From: Macrostomum hystrix
Lineage: Eukaryota > Platyhelminthes > Macrostomidae
Direction of reading: 5' to 3'
DNA length: 64,000 bases
Assembly: GCA_950097015.1 (NCBI GenBank)
Contig: CATNEN010000033.1
Coordinates: 1,426,001 to 1,490,000 of the forward strand
The translations under genes were made by a program, and so were the position numbers. Positions 37,907 through 48,371 of the stretch are shown piece by piece. A model generated the notes under the pieces. The model was not told the DNA's origin. It saw only the letters and a list, made by a program, of their open reading frames with translations, and did no database searches. How positions within the stretch are numbered: position 1 is the stretch's first letter; each line of letters opens with the position of its first letter.

Positions 37907-38377
37907 GCATGGGAAATCATTCGTGATGTAATGACTGTAATGACAGTTACAATTATAATACAATACAACTGGTGGTGTGCACAGTGCTAAACTATATCTT
38001 CATACAGCCGAAGCTGTTTCCCATGGGTTTATCACGGCGCTGACCCGAAAATTCCATGAATACAACACGCAGGCTTGCCGCTAACACGAGTATTTAAGAG
38101 GTCTTCAGCCAAGCGAAACTTGTTTACTACGGGCAACAATCTCAGAGCCATAGTGATCTCTCTGTGTCTCTCTGTCCCTCTGTCACAGCGAGTTGTACAG
38201 GCGCATTGTGCAGGCGCATTGTGCAGGCGCATGCTCTATTATTTTAATAAATCCGCGAGAATTCCAAGGCTTGCCCATGGATTCTGCCATGCCCAGCCAG
38301 CTACAGTTAACTAATTGCTTTGGCAAGCCTTCAAGCTCAGCAGATCGCGGGATAACTTCATCGATTTTGAGCTGACC
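37907..38377. promoter_or_regulatory. Spacer, presumed 5' region of the first membrane-protein gene
   Basis: Unique sequence between the satellite and the first gene of the tandem pair. A 13-bp unit containing CAGGCGCATTGTG is repeated about three times at 38198-38232. A core promoter is likely here by position only; no TATA motif stands out. Confidence 0.3.
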
Positions 38378-39076
38378 ATGCTTGCACAGATGAGCAGATA
38401 CCTGGTCCTGGCATTTGTGCTTCTGAGATTTGCTCAGCTGCTGCTGGCATGTCCTCAGGGCCAGTATGAGGATCCTCATATCGGCTGTCTCAACTGCCCA
38501 ACGCTACTAGCCGAGTCGGACTACAGGACCGCTTTCATGGCGGAGCACAAGGAATGCGCGATTGGTGCGGACAGCTACACACCGTCCAGCTCCACTGCCA
38601 CCACTTCACTGACCAGCTCAGCAACTGCTGATACAACAACTTCAAAAACCGACACCCCAACTACATCTACTACAGATGGTGAGTCAGCAGTGAGTCCACA
38701 TTGAGCTTAGTGTGTTCTGGTGATACTCAAGCAGCTCTTGGTCTCTTCTTCAGCCGCAGGCCCTGTCACCAGCTCCAGCTCCGCGAATGATGACGGTCAG
38801 CAATCGAAACGAACACCTGTTGCTATGGTGACAATCAGCGTAGCATTTCTGCTGCTGCTGTCGATTGTCAGTGCTTTTTCAAATTCTGCGCTTCGAAAAA
38901 CTGTGGTGCGATGCTGCCGCCGAGTCGTTCGCAGAGGCGGCGCGCCAACTTCTGATGTAGCTCCAACCGAATCAGAATTGCAGCGGTCACTACTGCAGTT
39001 GCCTGCGCAGAAGAGGACAACCAGCAGTCCTTGGACGCCGACAGTGGAGCTGCACCCACAGCAGTCGCCGGTGTAG
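38378..39076 (+). CDS. Small single-pass membrane protein with half Cys-rich domain (paralogue 1)
   Basis: Two exons, 38378-38678 and 38754-39076, joined in phase 1 (donor GTGAGT, acceptor TTCTTCAG), giving about 207 residues. The start could also be the ATG at 38390. There is an N-terminal signal peptide (YLVLAFVLLRFAQLLLA), then CPQGQYEDPHIGCLNCP and one further Cys. A long Ser/Thr-rich mucin-like stretch follows, then a hydrophobic helix (MVTISVAFLLLLSIVSAF) and a basic tail with CCRRVVRRGG. The topology reads as type I. The CPxGxY..C..CP motif resembles the first half of GCC2/GCC3 or TNFR-type modules. The function is unknown. Its neighbour at 39331 has the same architecture and intron phase, so they are tandem duplicates. 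Confidence 0.78.
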
Positions 39077-39330
39077 GGCTATGACTCACACAGACGTGAC
39101 TTTAGTCGCAACCTGCTGCATTTAGAACGCAAATGATGCTTCTATACTAAGAAACCACGCTCAACAATTTCTAAATTTGTCTCTCTAACTTCATTTTCCG
39201 CTGCCATTCCAGAGAAAAGCCGGGGGAAAGACGCTCTTACTGTATTTAGATGACGCTGTTGCTCTACCCCTAGCAGCCAAGACCTAGCAGTCTCTCTGAC
39301 AGTTCACCCCAGAGCTGTTAAATAGCAAGC

Positions 39331-40693
39331 ATGAATAGTGCCGTATTGTACACTGTCTTAGTATTTACCTGCCTATGGGCCGCGCAGTGCCTTGTGATAA
39401 CTCGCAACACCAACTGCCCAGCTGGTCAGTACCCATCCATCAGCGAAATCTGCGCGCCCTGCCCAAACCGGAGCGTTGCCACGGACGCCTTCCTCAGATC
39501 ACTCGCTCTGACGCACCCGCAATGTCCGTATTCGCCTGCGACGCCAGTTCGAGGTGAGTTGCCGTTCCTGCTGCTAATGAAGTAACCAAAACTGCAGGTG
39601 CAGGTTTTAGTTCGAGTTCATTTACAGGTTTAGAGCCATGTCGGCTTGTAAATAGATTTCCTCGCTTGAAATCTATCAGAAATAATAAAAAAATAATTGA
39701 TTACACCTGCCCAAATTGGGCCAGGTTGGCAGCCGACAGCACAGCCGCAGCGATTGCGCGGCGCATCTGAAGTCTGCGTACGGCTGTTCAGTCCATGGAC
39801 TGGGGGGATGCCACACCCATTCTCAATTACCCCAGCTAGTGCTGGTACCCATTTAACAGCTGAGTGAATTGAAGCAATGCAGAGTTAAGTGTCTAGCTAA
39901 AGGGCACAAATTTTTATAATGGAGTCGGGAATCGAACCCCCGACCTTCACGTCGTGATTCCGACGCCCTAACCACTAGGCTAAAATCCCCTTGAGCAGAC
40001 CACAGAAAGGAAAGTTTTTGTTGTTAAAAACATGGCATAAATATATTGACGAGTCCTTTTGAGTCGCATAGCTCAGGTTCCAAGTTTATAGGGCAATACC
40101 GCGGTAGTTTCTGCGGTTATTTTTAGCTATCAGTTTATGCATGCTTGACTCATTTGAGCACGGTGTATTGCAAGGCTATTTATAGCAGTAGAAATAGGCC
40201 ATTTGAGACGAAAATTCTTACAGAAATAAATATTTTTATTTTATTTTCAGGCGGTCCAACAACTCTGCCAAAACCGGCTGTGCCGACCTATGCAGGCGGC
40301 GAGCGGTCGTCACCAGTAACTCGGCCTGGAACACCGACTAGCAGCCCGAACCTGAGCTCAACTGAAGATGCTGCAGCTGCCAACACTCTGGTTGAGGTGG
40401 CAGTTCAGGAGAACAGACAGCCTGAAGCATTGTGGTGGTTGGGGCCGTTGATGGCCGGCTTGGCAGTGTTTGGGATTTCTGTCTGGCTGGTCATCTACTT
40501 CCGCCATAGACAAGCTCGCCGGAAGGTCAAGACACACCCGACACACGGGAGAGGTGGCAATTGTCCAGCAGCCATTGGGCTGCTTCAGAACGGTACCATC
40601 TCGGGCCAGGAGGACCATAACGGCCCATCGACCCCACCGTCCACTGCTCATCCCACGGTTACTTACTGTGCTCAGTTCCCGCCCGACGCCTGA
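39331..40693 (+). CDS. Small single-pass membrane protein with half Cys-rich domain (paralogue 2)
   Basis: Two exons, 39331-39553 and 40251-40693, phase 1 (donor GTGAGT, acceptor TATTTTCAG), 221 residues. It has a signal peptide (VLYTVLVFTCLWAAQC), then CPAGQYPSISEICAPCP with a third Cys about 20 residues later. This is the same spacing as paralogue 1. A Pro/Ser/Thr-rich stem, a transmembrane helix (LGPLMAGLAVFGISVWLVIY) and an RHRQARRK basic stop-transfer follow, then a cytoplasmic tail. The intron hosts a SINE (39681-39990). The sequence outside the motif has diverged strongly from paralogue 1, so the duplication is old. No function can be assigned. Confidence 0.8.
39681..39990 (-). mobile_element. 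tRNA-headed SINE, copy 2
   Basis: Minus-strand element with A box TAGCCTAGTGG (complement of 39972-39982), B box GGTTCGATTCC (complement of 39928-39938), the conserved middle (ACTTAACTCTGCATTGCTTC, AGTCCATGGACTG) and an AT-rich tail near 39690. It is the most complete minus-strand copy and lies within the paralogue 2 intron. Confidence 0.88.
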
Positions 40694-41851
40694 GAGCAAC
40701 TTTAGCTGACATTGAAGGCCAACAATTAAGAGTAAAAAACGGATGAAAAATGCTTTATACCGACAAATTGTCCTGACTGACAAAACTAACGAACTAAAAA
40801 ATAGCATGTAAATTGTAGAAAAATATAAATCTAAATAGAAAAATCCCCATCCATATTTTAGTCATAATCCTTATATCTTCTTCTTCCAAAATTTCGGATA
40901 TATATGTATATACTCGTAATTTCATACCTTCTAAGAAAAAGAGATGCCAAATATACGCTCGCAAAAACATATAACCACTGCCCTGTACAGAACTGACACA
41001 ACAGACACTCGAACAAACACCGCAATGTTGCTATTGTCTGTTTGTTGTGAGTGAGTGAGTGAGTGAGTGAGTGAGTGAGTGAGTGAGTGAGTAAGTTAGT
41101 ATGGCATAGTGAGTGAGTGTGTTGGTGGGTGCTGTCGACCAGACGATCAAAGGCTCACGGACCAGACAGCGGAGAAAAGGGAGATGAGGAGGCCTGGCAG
41201 CAATAGGAGATGTGCAAGGAGGAGGGAATGAGAGCTAGGAGGAGTCTAGAATGGCGGCCAAAATTTCTTTCCCAACGGGTACGATCTTGAGTACAGTCTG
41301 TCGGGCCCACGGCGGGACTAATAAACGAGCCCAACCCGAACTGCTTATGCTTGCTTACTTATTCCAATGCGGCCTTCTTAGTCATTCGTAAAAGTGCAGT
41401 CAAAACCAACTGGGAGCAGCGACCGTTGTCTCGCCCAGCAAGTCCAACCACCAACCAGCAAATAATGCATGCTCAGTGTGCACAGGACTCGTGTCTCGGT
41501 GCTGTACATCAGTGGCGTGATTCGCTCGGGTGGGCGCGCCTGTACAGAGCTCGGATTTTCTGAGAAAGAAAATAATTAGCTGCTGAGACGGAAAGAAGAG
41601 CAGGTAGACAGGTCAATTCGCTGCTACAACAGCGCATTTGGGCAGGTGCAAGAACAGTCTGCCGGTCAGTTTTCCTGGCTCTCTCTATCAGTCGGTGCAC
41701 TCTCTCACCAGCCCTCATTCCTCACCTGAGCTCTACCTTAGCCTAGCCGAAGAAGAAAGCCTTGTTGATAGCACGAAATAGGTTTGCAGCCGGTCCAAGA
41801 AGAGCCTGCGCGGCACACTGACCCTGATCCGCTCACAGGTGAGCACAGCTA
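40694..41851. other. Spacer with (GAGT)n microsatellite and a possible LTR-like segment
   Basis: Positions 41047-41092 are a GTGA tetranucleotide run. Positions 41100-41350 are GC-richer and end with an AATAAA at 41320-41325 and a CGAGCCCAACCCGAACTGC segment. This could be the end of an LTR or simply a 3' UTR. No coding motif is seen. Confidence 0.4.
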
Positions 41852-44021
41852 GTGCGGGAGATTGCCACATCGCTGCGACAGGAATCGGGAGGCGAAGAGA
41901 CGGACAAAGACCTGGCCAGGCCGAGCGAAAGTCAGAGACTTGAAGGCGGGGGCTGGCGGGAGAGCCTCGCTTGCCACCGAGCTCTGCGCCGGCCCAGCCT
42001 TCGGCTGTCCCTGTTGAACGACCGGCGACCAGTGCGTTGCCACGGCGACCACCACTCGGATGCGGCCAAGAAGCCGAAGGCCGTCAAACAGGCCGAGCCC
42101 AAACCAGCAGCAGCTGACGAAGATGCCGACGATGTCGACGCTCCCGGCGGCTGCACGCACCGGCTGGACTTCACCGAGGTTGGCGAGGCTGGCATGATCG
42201 GCTCGGTGGTAGCTGACCTGCATGACGCGCTGCACGCCTTCGAGGATAAAGACTACCAGACCGTCTGCATCAAGGTGCTCCGCGGGTCACCAGGCAGGGA
42301 ATCATAATTCGACATAACGTCGGGATCTAGAAAATTTTGGGTCTGGGAGTCCGGGAAAATCAGATTATCGGGAAATTGAGAATTAATCCAGATACTTTGA
42401 TGAGTCGTGGTTTGTGCAATTTAATTTTAAATGAGCCACGGAAAATTTAGTAAAAAGGAAAAGTGCTTTTGACATCGAGTTTCCAGGATTTGTGCTTCTG
42501 ACATCGAGTTTTCAGGAATTGTGCTTCTGACATCGAGTTTCCAGGAATTGGGCTTTCGACATCTAGTTTCCAGGAATTGGGCTTTCGACATCTAGTTTCC
42601 AGGAATTGTGCTTTCGACATCGATTTTCCAGGAATTGGGTTTTTGACATAGAGTTTCCAGGAATTGGGTTTTCGACATCTAGTTTCCAGGAATTGGGTTT
42701 TCGACATCTAGTTTCCAGGAAGTTGTGCTTTCGACATCAAGTTTCCAGGAATTGGGTTTTCGACATCGAGTTTCCAGGAATTGGGTTTTCGACATCTAGT
42801 TTCCAGGAATTGTGCTTTCGACATCGAGTTTCCAGGAATTGTGCTTCTGACATCGAGTTTCCAGGAATTGGGTTTTCGACATGTAGTTTCCAGGTGTCTT
42901 TGATTGACATCTATTTTCCAGGAATCATGTTTCCGGGGAATCGAATTTCGAGGAATCGAGTTTTCAGAGACTCCTGTTTTTGAAACTGTCTTCAGAAATC
43001 AGGAAAATCAATTCCGGTAAACAATGCTGCAAAGAATAGAATTTCGAGCAGTCGGTATTGGAAATCTATTTCTAGGCCCCAACCTCAACCACAGGTACTG
43101 AAGGCGGCGGCGACATTGGCCGGCTATGACCAGGCCTCCGATTTCCTCAACGTACTCGACGGTGGCACCGAGTTACGTCAGCTATTCGAAAGCGAGCGCT
43201 ACCTGGAGCTCATGGCCAAGCTGGTGAAGCTGATCCCGCCAACCGGCGAGCCTGAGATCGACATCCCCCTGGGCGTGCTCAAGACTCTGGAGGTCGTGCA
43301 CCTGCAGCACGCGTGGGAGGCCTTCAACAAAGGCGACTATCGGCACGCCATTAGCGAGGTTAGCAGGCAATGAGTGCTGCTCCAAGAACTCCTGAGTAGC
43401 TGATACTGCTCTTACTATTAACACTTCAAGTTCAAATACTGCCACAACAATAGTTAGAAGCGGTGGCCACAAAACATTTGGTTCTAACACCTGTTAGACA
43501 CTGAGCATGAGCAGTTGGGAGGCTGGTTCCCACACCTGTTAGACACTGAGCATGAGCAGTTGGGAGGGGTGTTCCCACACCTGTTAGACACTGAGCATGA
43601 GCAGTTGGGAGGGGTGTTCCCACACCTGTTAGACACTGAGCATGAGCAGTTGGGAGGGGTGTTCCCACACCTGTTAGACACTGAGCATGAGCAGTTGGGA
43701 GGGGTGTTCCCACACCTAGCTGTCATCTGTCTGAACCCCACCGTATGCCCGCAGATGGGTGACGCGATTATGCCGCAGTCGATGGAGCAGGCGGTGAAAA
43801 ACACGCAGCCAAGCACGGTGGCGCCGGTGCTGGCCGGAGTGGTGGCCGGTTACTATGGCTACAAGGGACGCTTGGGCTACGGCATGCGGTCCAATTTCCT
43901 GCTGACGAGCTTCCTGTGCACCACAGGCATCAGCCTGGCCAAGCGTTACTCGCGCAACCTGGCCAAGCTAGGCAGCGTGTCCCTGTTCACAGGTGTGGAT
44001 GAACACCTGGTATTCACCTGA
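41852..44021 (+). CDS. Unrecognised three-exon protein with C-terminal hydrophobic segments
   Basis: Exons: up to 42274 (start unresolved, open from 41852 without an in-frame ATG until a late Met), 43095-43358 and 43755-44021, all phase 0 with GT-AG borders. The conserved-looking part begins at CTHRLDFTEVGEAGMIGS and continues with a helical segment DLHDALHAFEDKDYQTVCIK. Exon 2 is fully helical and acidic (AGYDQASDFLNVLDGGTE, WEAFNKGDYRHAISE). Exon 3 has two short hydrophobic stretches (VAPVLAGVVAGYYGY and NFLLTSFLCTTGISLA). The paired motifs EDKDYQT and NKGDYRHA could be TPR-like helices, which is only a guess. I do not recognise the family. High third-position GC in all three exons supports real coding. 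Confidence 0.65.
42465..42893. repeat. 29-bp minisatellite in intron 1 of the unrecognised gene
   Basis: About 15 copies of a 29-bp unit containing TTTCCAGGAATTGGGTTTTC and GACATC(T/G)AG. Diverged half-units continue to about 42985. It fills the intron 42275-43094. Confidence 0.95.
43487..43719. repeat. 45-bp minisatellite in intron 2 of the unrecognised gene
   Basis: Five copies of a 45-bp unit containing CACCTGTTAGACACTGAGC and GAGCAGTTGGGAGG, almost identical. Open frames on both strands across it are repeat effects. Confidence 0.96.
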
Positions 44022-44721
44022 GACCACCCCGGGCGGGTGACATTGTAGAGCCTAGAAATCTGTGATAGCTAGAACAATTATTATCGTTTCTTTCAGGCAA
44101 TTCAGCAAAACGTTTTTTTTGGGGCAACCAGACGTTTGCACCGCGGCGACCCGTTTTGCGTTTCCATGACAACGCTTTCGAATTCCTCCTTGGATTTCAA
44201 GGAGAGAGGCTCAATGAAGCAGATAAACTCCCAATTAGCTTTTAGTCTTGAAAAATGCGTAGTCAACCGTACTTTACTACTTATTACTTCCTTTTAGCAT
44301 GCAATTCAGTAGCAAGTTAAGCTTGGCGACAGATTTTTCTGCTAAATCTACTTGTACATTAGTGCTTTGCAGTTTAATTATAAAGTTTGTGCTACACTCA
44401 TTCATTCGCCTAATAGCTCGCATTCTGACTCTGCTAATGAGCTTTCGATCAACTAACTAAAATCTCAAGCATAGTGAGTAGCAAGAAAATAATATAAATA
44501 GATTCAAACGGCCTTGCCTCAATTCAGAAATTCAAAGAACAAAGTCATGCAGCCGGCATGATTAAAGCATTGTTATTTTGTAACAATAGACCGAATTGAT
44601 TTATTAGTCTAGTAACCAGCAGCACGGACAGTCACTTCTAGGCCAGCTCACAGTTTGAGTCAACTAGGCTGCATATTAAATGACTAATTGAGAGTTAACA
44701 GGGGCAGTTTAAGAACTGTAC

Positions 44722-44753
<32 letters not shown>

Positions 44754-45453
44754 TATCGAATATGGGAGCATAGACACCGGTGACACTCGCAAATCTAATT
44801 TCTCATATATTATATTTTATGTGCATAGTTCGCACAGGTAAATAGACATTTTAAACAAGACTGGACAGTGCTAGAACTAATAGTTTGTTTTTTATTTCAC
44901 TGGCGAAAAAACTAGATATATAGAAGGACACTATAACTACACAAAATATATTAGTTCTGTTAGGGTAGAACAACTCTACATTTACAGGCGGGATTGGGAC
45001 TTCAGGTGGGATGGGGAATCCAGGTGGGATGGGGAATCTAGGTGGGATGGGGAATCCAGGTGTGATCCGGAGCATAGGTGGGATTGGGAATCCAGGTGGG
45101 ATGGGGAATCCAGGTGGGATGGGGAATCCAGGTGGGATGGGGAAAGAGGTGGGATTGGGAATCCAGGTGGGTTGGGGAATCTAGGTGGGATTGGGAATCC
45201 AGGTTGGATCCAGGTGGGATGGTAATTTAGGATGGGATTCCAGGTTGGACGGGGAATTAGGGTGGGTGTGGGAATTTAAACAATTGGGAAGCATATTTGT
45301 GGACAGAGATGCTAGCCCAAGCAGTTCCTTAAAGTTTAGTTAAGCAACGTAAAAGCCTATGTCGAAAATGGATTGATGACAACACGATCAGGTTTAGAAT
45401 TGGACAACAGCAGGGACCGCCGACTACACCTGAGGGTTCTCAGGCAGCGCGCA
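44022..45453. other. Intergenic spacer with (CA)n and an 18-bp minisatellite
   Basis: Contains a CA dinucleotide run near 44723-44751 and, at 44990-45260, about 15 copies of an 18-bp unit GGTGGGATGGGGAATCCA with variants. A minus-strand AATAAA near 44893 could serve DCP1, but that would make a long 3' UTR. No gene is seen. Confidence 0.6.
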
Positions 45454-46695
45454 TCAGATCCTATGGGAAGCAAGGCGGCGCTGAAGGCTAGCCACGTAGG
45501 CCCGGTGCAGCGAGCTCAGAAATGCGTCGTCATTCTCAAGCAAGTAGAACAGGCTCTCTCGAAGCTGCTCCTTGGTCAGGGCGGGAATGTCGCCGCTACT
45601 GGACACATGCGCCTGCTGCTTCTGCTGCTCTCTGGATTGCTGCCGCTGCAACTGGGGCGGCGATGTTGGAGTCTGCTGCTCCTGGGGACAGTCGGCCATG
45701 AGCTGGCTGGCTGCGCCCTCCAGCATGCCGGGAGTGAGCAGAAATTCTTCCTCTTCCTCATCAGCAGCTGAGCAGGAGGCCTCGCTTGATCGGGTTGGCT
45801 GCTGCTGCTGCTGCTGCGGCTGGGGCTGCCTTGGGTGTTGCTGCGGCTGTTGCAGCTTCTGCAGGCCAGTAACCAGGCCCAGCTGCTCCTTGATCTGGTG
45901 CGACATCTCGGCGTATTGATCTCGCTGCTGCCGCGGCAGAGGAGGCCCGCCAACTCCACCGTTAGGAACGCTAGCTAAAGTGCTTGAAACAGTAGACGGA
46001 GGCTGCTGCTGCTGCTGCTGCTTGCTGGCGCCACCAAAAAGGCTGTCAAGGCTAATTACCTTTGGCTGCTGCTGCTGCTGCAGCTGTTGCGGTGGCGGCT
46101 GGGGCAAGCCTCGGTGTTTAAAATCAGTCTGAGCTCGACTTAGCATTTGCAGAATGCTGTTGGCCGCATCGGCATTCGCTGATTGCCCCGAGGATGGCTG
46201 TTGCTGCTGCTGCTGTTGCTGCTGCTTCGCAGAAGATACCGCAGCTCCAGCCTTGCCTTTAGCAGCAGCGGCTGCCCGGTCCTCTACAAGCCGTAGCGAG
46301 TCGCCGCCAAGCGACACAACCAGCTGGCCGACTGAGGCGGCGATACGCTGGCAGTCGCGCTGAGTGTAGAACCACATGCCGTGAATCTCGCCGGACTCGG
46401 TTCGATACAGAAGGAAAGGCGGCTGTAGCTGCAGGCCCATGGCTTTGGTGATTTGCTGGACATGATTCTGGGTGCTGCGCTTGTTCAGCAGCATGAAGGC
46501 ATACTGTGGCGCCACAGTGCGCCGATACAGCAGAAATACACCGTCGCAGTTGGATTTCTCCCATTTGCCTTGCACATACTTGTACAGGGCGCTGGAGGTG
46601 CACTTGTCCAGCACCTCGCAGCCGAATTTATCTGTCTTTACAATTGCAGACAAATTCAAGGCGATGTCTTCCGAGCTTTTGCTGTCCTGAGCCAT
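45454..46695 (-). CDS. DCP1: mRNA-decapping enzyme subunit 1 (DCP1)
   Basis: Intronless, 413 residues, complete from ATG to stop. DCP1 activates the DCP2 decapping nuclease in P-bodies. Residues about 10-130 form the DCP1 EVH1 domain: KWEKSNCDGVFLLYRRT, FMLLNKRSTQNHV, PPFLLYRTESGEIHGMWFY then DCQRIA, all matching the family. The middle is low-complexity with several glutamine runs (up to nine Q). A LLTPGMLE motif near residue 318 matches the short conserved motif of metazoan DCP1. The C-terminus (ALTKEQLRESLFYLLENDDA, FLSSLHRAYVASL) is the trimerisation domain. Lack of introns is unusual next to its split neighbours and could reflect retrocopying, although the frame is intact. Confidence 0.95.
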   Translation of the reverse strand: MAQDSKSSEDIALNLSAIVKTDKFGCEVLDKCTSSALYKYVQGKWEKSNCDGVFLLYRRTVAPQYAFMLLNKRSTQNHVQQITKAMGLQLQPPFLLYRTESGEIHGMWFYTQRDCQRIAASVGQLVVSLGGDSLRLVEDRAAAAAKGKAGAAVSSAKQQQQQQQQQPSSGQSANADAANSILQMLSRAQTDFKHRGLPQPPPQQLQQQQQPKVISLDSLFGGASKQQQQQQPPSTVSSTLASVPNGGVGGPPLPRQQRDQYAEMSHQIKEQLGLVTGLQKLQQPQQHPRQPQPQQQQQQPTRSSEASCSAADEEEEEFLLTPGMLEGAASQLMADCPQEQQTPTSPPQLQRQQSREQQKQQAHVSSSGDIPALTKEQLRESLFYLLENDDAFLSSLHRAYVASLQRRLASHRI

Positions 46696-47703
46696 GGGAG
46701 CTACTAGATTAGCTGAGGCTGGGAGCTGCAGAGTTAGAGTTTTAGCATACCATTCAAGGTCTCTTATAACTTTTACTTGTGCAAAAATAAGTGCAAGTGA
46801 TGCTAGCAGTGTACAAATTCATAAATAGCAAGACAGGTGACAGAACTAAATATTTTTCAATAGTATTTTAGTTTTGTATTGTATTGACTGCAATTTAATT
46901 TTTCTTAGCATGTCTAGCAGTGAATTTTATAAGTACAAAATGTACTTGTATTCATAGTTTTAAGCTGCACTTTTGACCTTGTTTCATTCTTTCACCCTTG
47001 ATATATCCTAAATTTAATGCAATGTCCTCTTTGTTTTAAGTTAAATCTTAATGTGACCAATATTATATAACTAACACTCATTATATGACTATACACTCTA
47101 ATAAAACTGATTCTCAATTTCTAATTCTCCATATTTCCATAGTAGTATATGGTTCTGTAGTTTTGTAAATTCTGCAATTATTTTTTTCAGGCTTAACAAG
47201 ATTTTTACAGACAGTGTCTAAGAGTACATGGTGTTGCAAGCAAACTTCTTACAGGTGGCTAAATATCCTGTGCAAATATCCTTAGACAAATATTTTTAGC
47301 TTTCCTACATTCATAACTTTCTAAATAGACAAGTTTCCTATAGGCTAATGTATTGATAGAGACCTTATATTTGGGTGTAACTATTGCAAAAGCAGTAAAA
47401 ATTTACCCAGCTTAATAACTAGATATGACCCATCTAAGCTTCTAACTAAAACTACAAAAAACAAGAGATCTTAAGAAAAAATTAGCCAAAAAAGTAACAC
47501 ATTTTTAGTTGATGATGCTTTACTATAGCAATGCCTAGTGGTAACAAAAAAGATTTAATTAGCATATAATAATGAATTAAGGAAAAACTAAAGAGTGTCT
47601 TCTATAGGCCTAGCATAAATTTTGCTTAAATATCATGGCATAGGCCTACCAATAACCAATATAAAGTAGGGTAATGTATCAACAACCAAACAAGAATGGC
47701 AGA
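46696..47703. other. AT-rich spacer upstream of DCP1
   Basis: Very AT-rich, no coding signal. The DCP1 promoter and 5' UTR should lie at its left end. I saw no further repeat family. Confidence 0.4.
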
Positions 47704-48371
47704 GCTTATTCCCACGGTCCCGTGCCGATAATTTCAATTTTATCCACACGGATCCGTGCCGATAATTTTCTGCTTATCCACACGGCAGCTTGTATGAATA
47801 GGCTAAGTCTAAAACTCTTTACATAAATATGCCGTGCCGTTAATTTCAATTTTATCCACAAGGTTCTGTTCTTTAAAACAAGGCCCTTTCGGGTTTGAAC
47901 GTTTTGTTGAACCCTCAAGCCAATAGATTGACAAAGTTGACAGTGTGTTACGACAGTGTTCTACATTCGACATACACATTCATTAACCGACATTAGTGTC
48001 ATCCTTTTTAATTATTGTAATAACAACTTACTAAATCTTTTGTCATCGTTACGTGTTTTCATTCGAAAAGTATTGACTTAAAAAAGTAAGAAGTCTATCT
48101 AAGAAAATCATACGAGTCAACCAGTAGAATTCTAGTCAGCACCAAACTCGTCACACACATTATAAATCATTGCTATTCTTTTACACTATGCATTGATAGT
48201 GTACACTATACACTATACTCGGAAGCATAAGCCTTATGCTCAGAGAAGAATAGGTAGGGACTTGAAAGTAGACCTATTCATACAAGCTGCCGTGTAGATA
48301 AGCAGAAAATTATCGGCACATATCCGTGTGGATAAAATTGAAATTATCGGCACGGGACCGTGGGAATAAGC
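47704..48371. mobile_element. MITE with 99-bp terminal inverted repeats
   Basis: Left end 47704-47802 and right end 48273-48371 are inverted repeats matching at about 96 of 99 positions, beginning GCTTATTCCCACGG. Each end contains CACGG-NN-CCGTG palindromes followed by CCGATAATTT, and a third related block lies inside (about 47830-47865). There is no internal coding sequence, so this is a non-autonomous DNA transposon. A clear target-site duplication is not visible, so the exact outer border is uncertain by a base or two. Confidence 0.88.

Noticed and set aside
41100-41350. Solo LTR
   Set aside because: An AATAAA and a GC-rich end are present, but no TG..CA borders, target duplication, primer-binding site or second copy can be seen.
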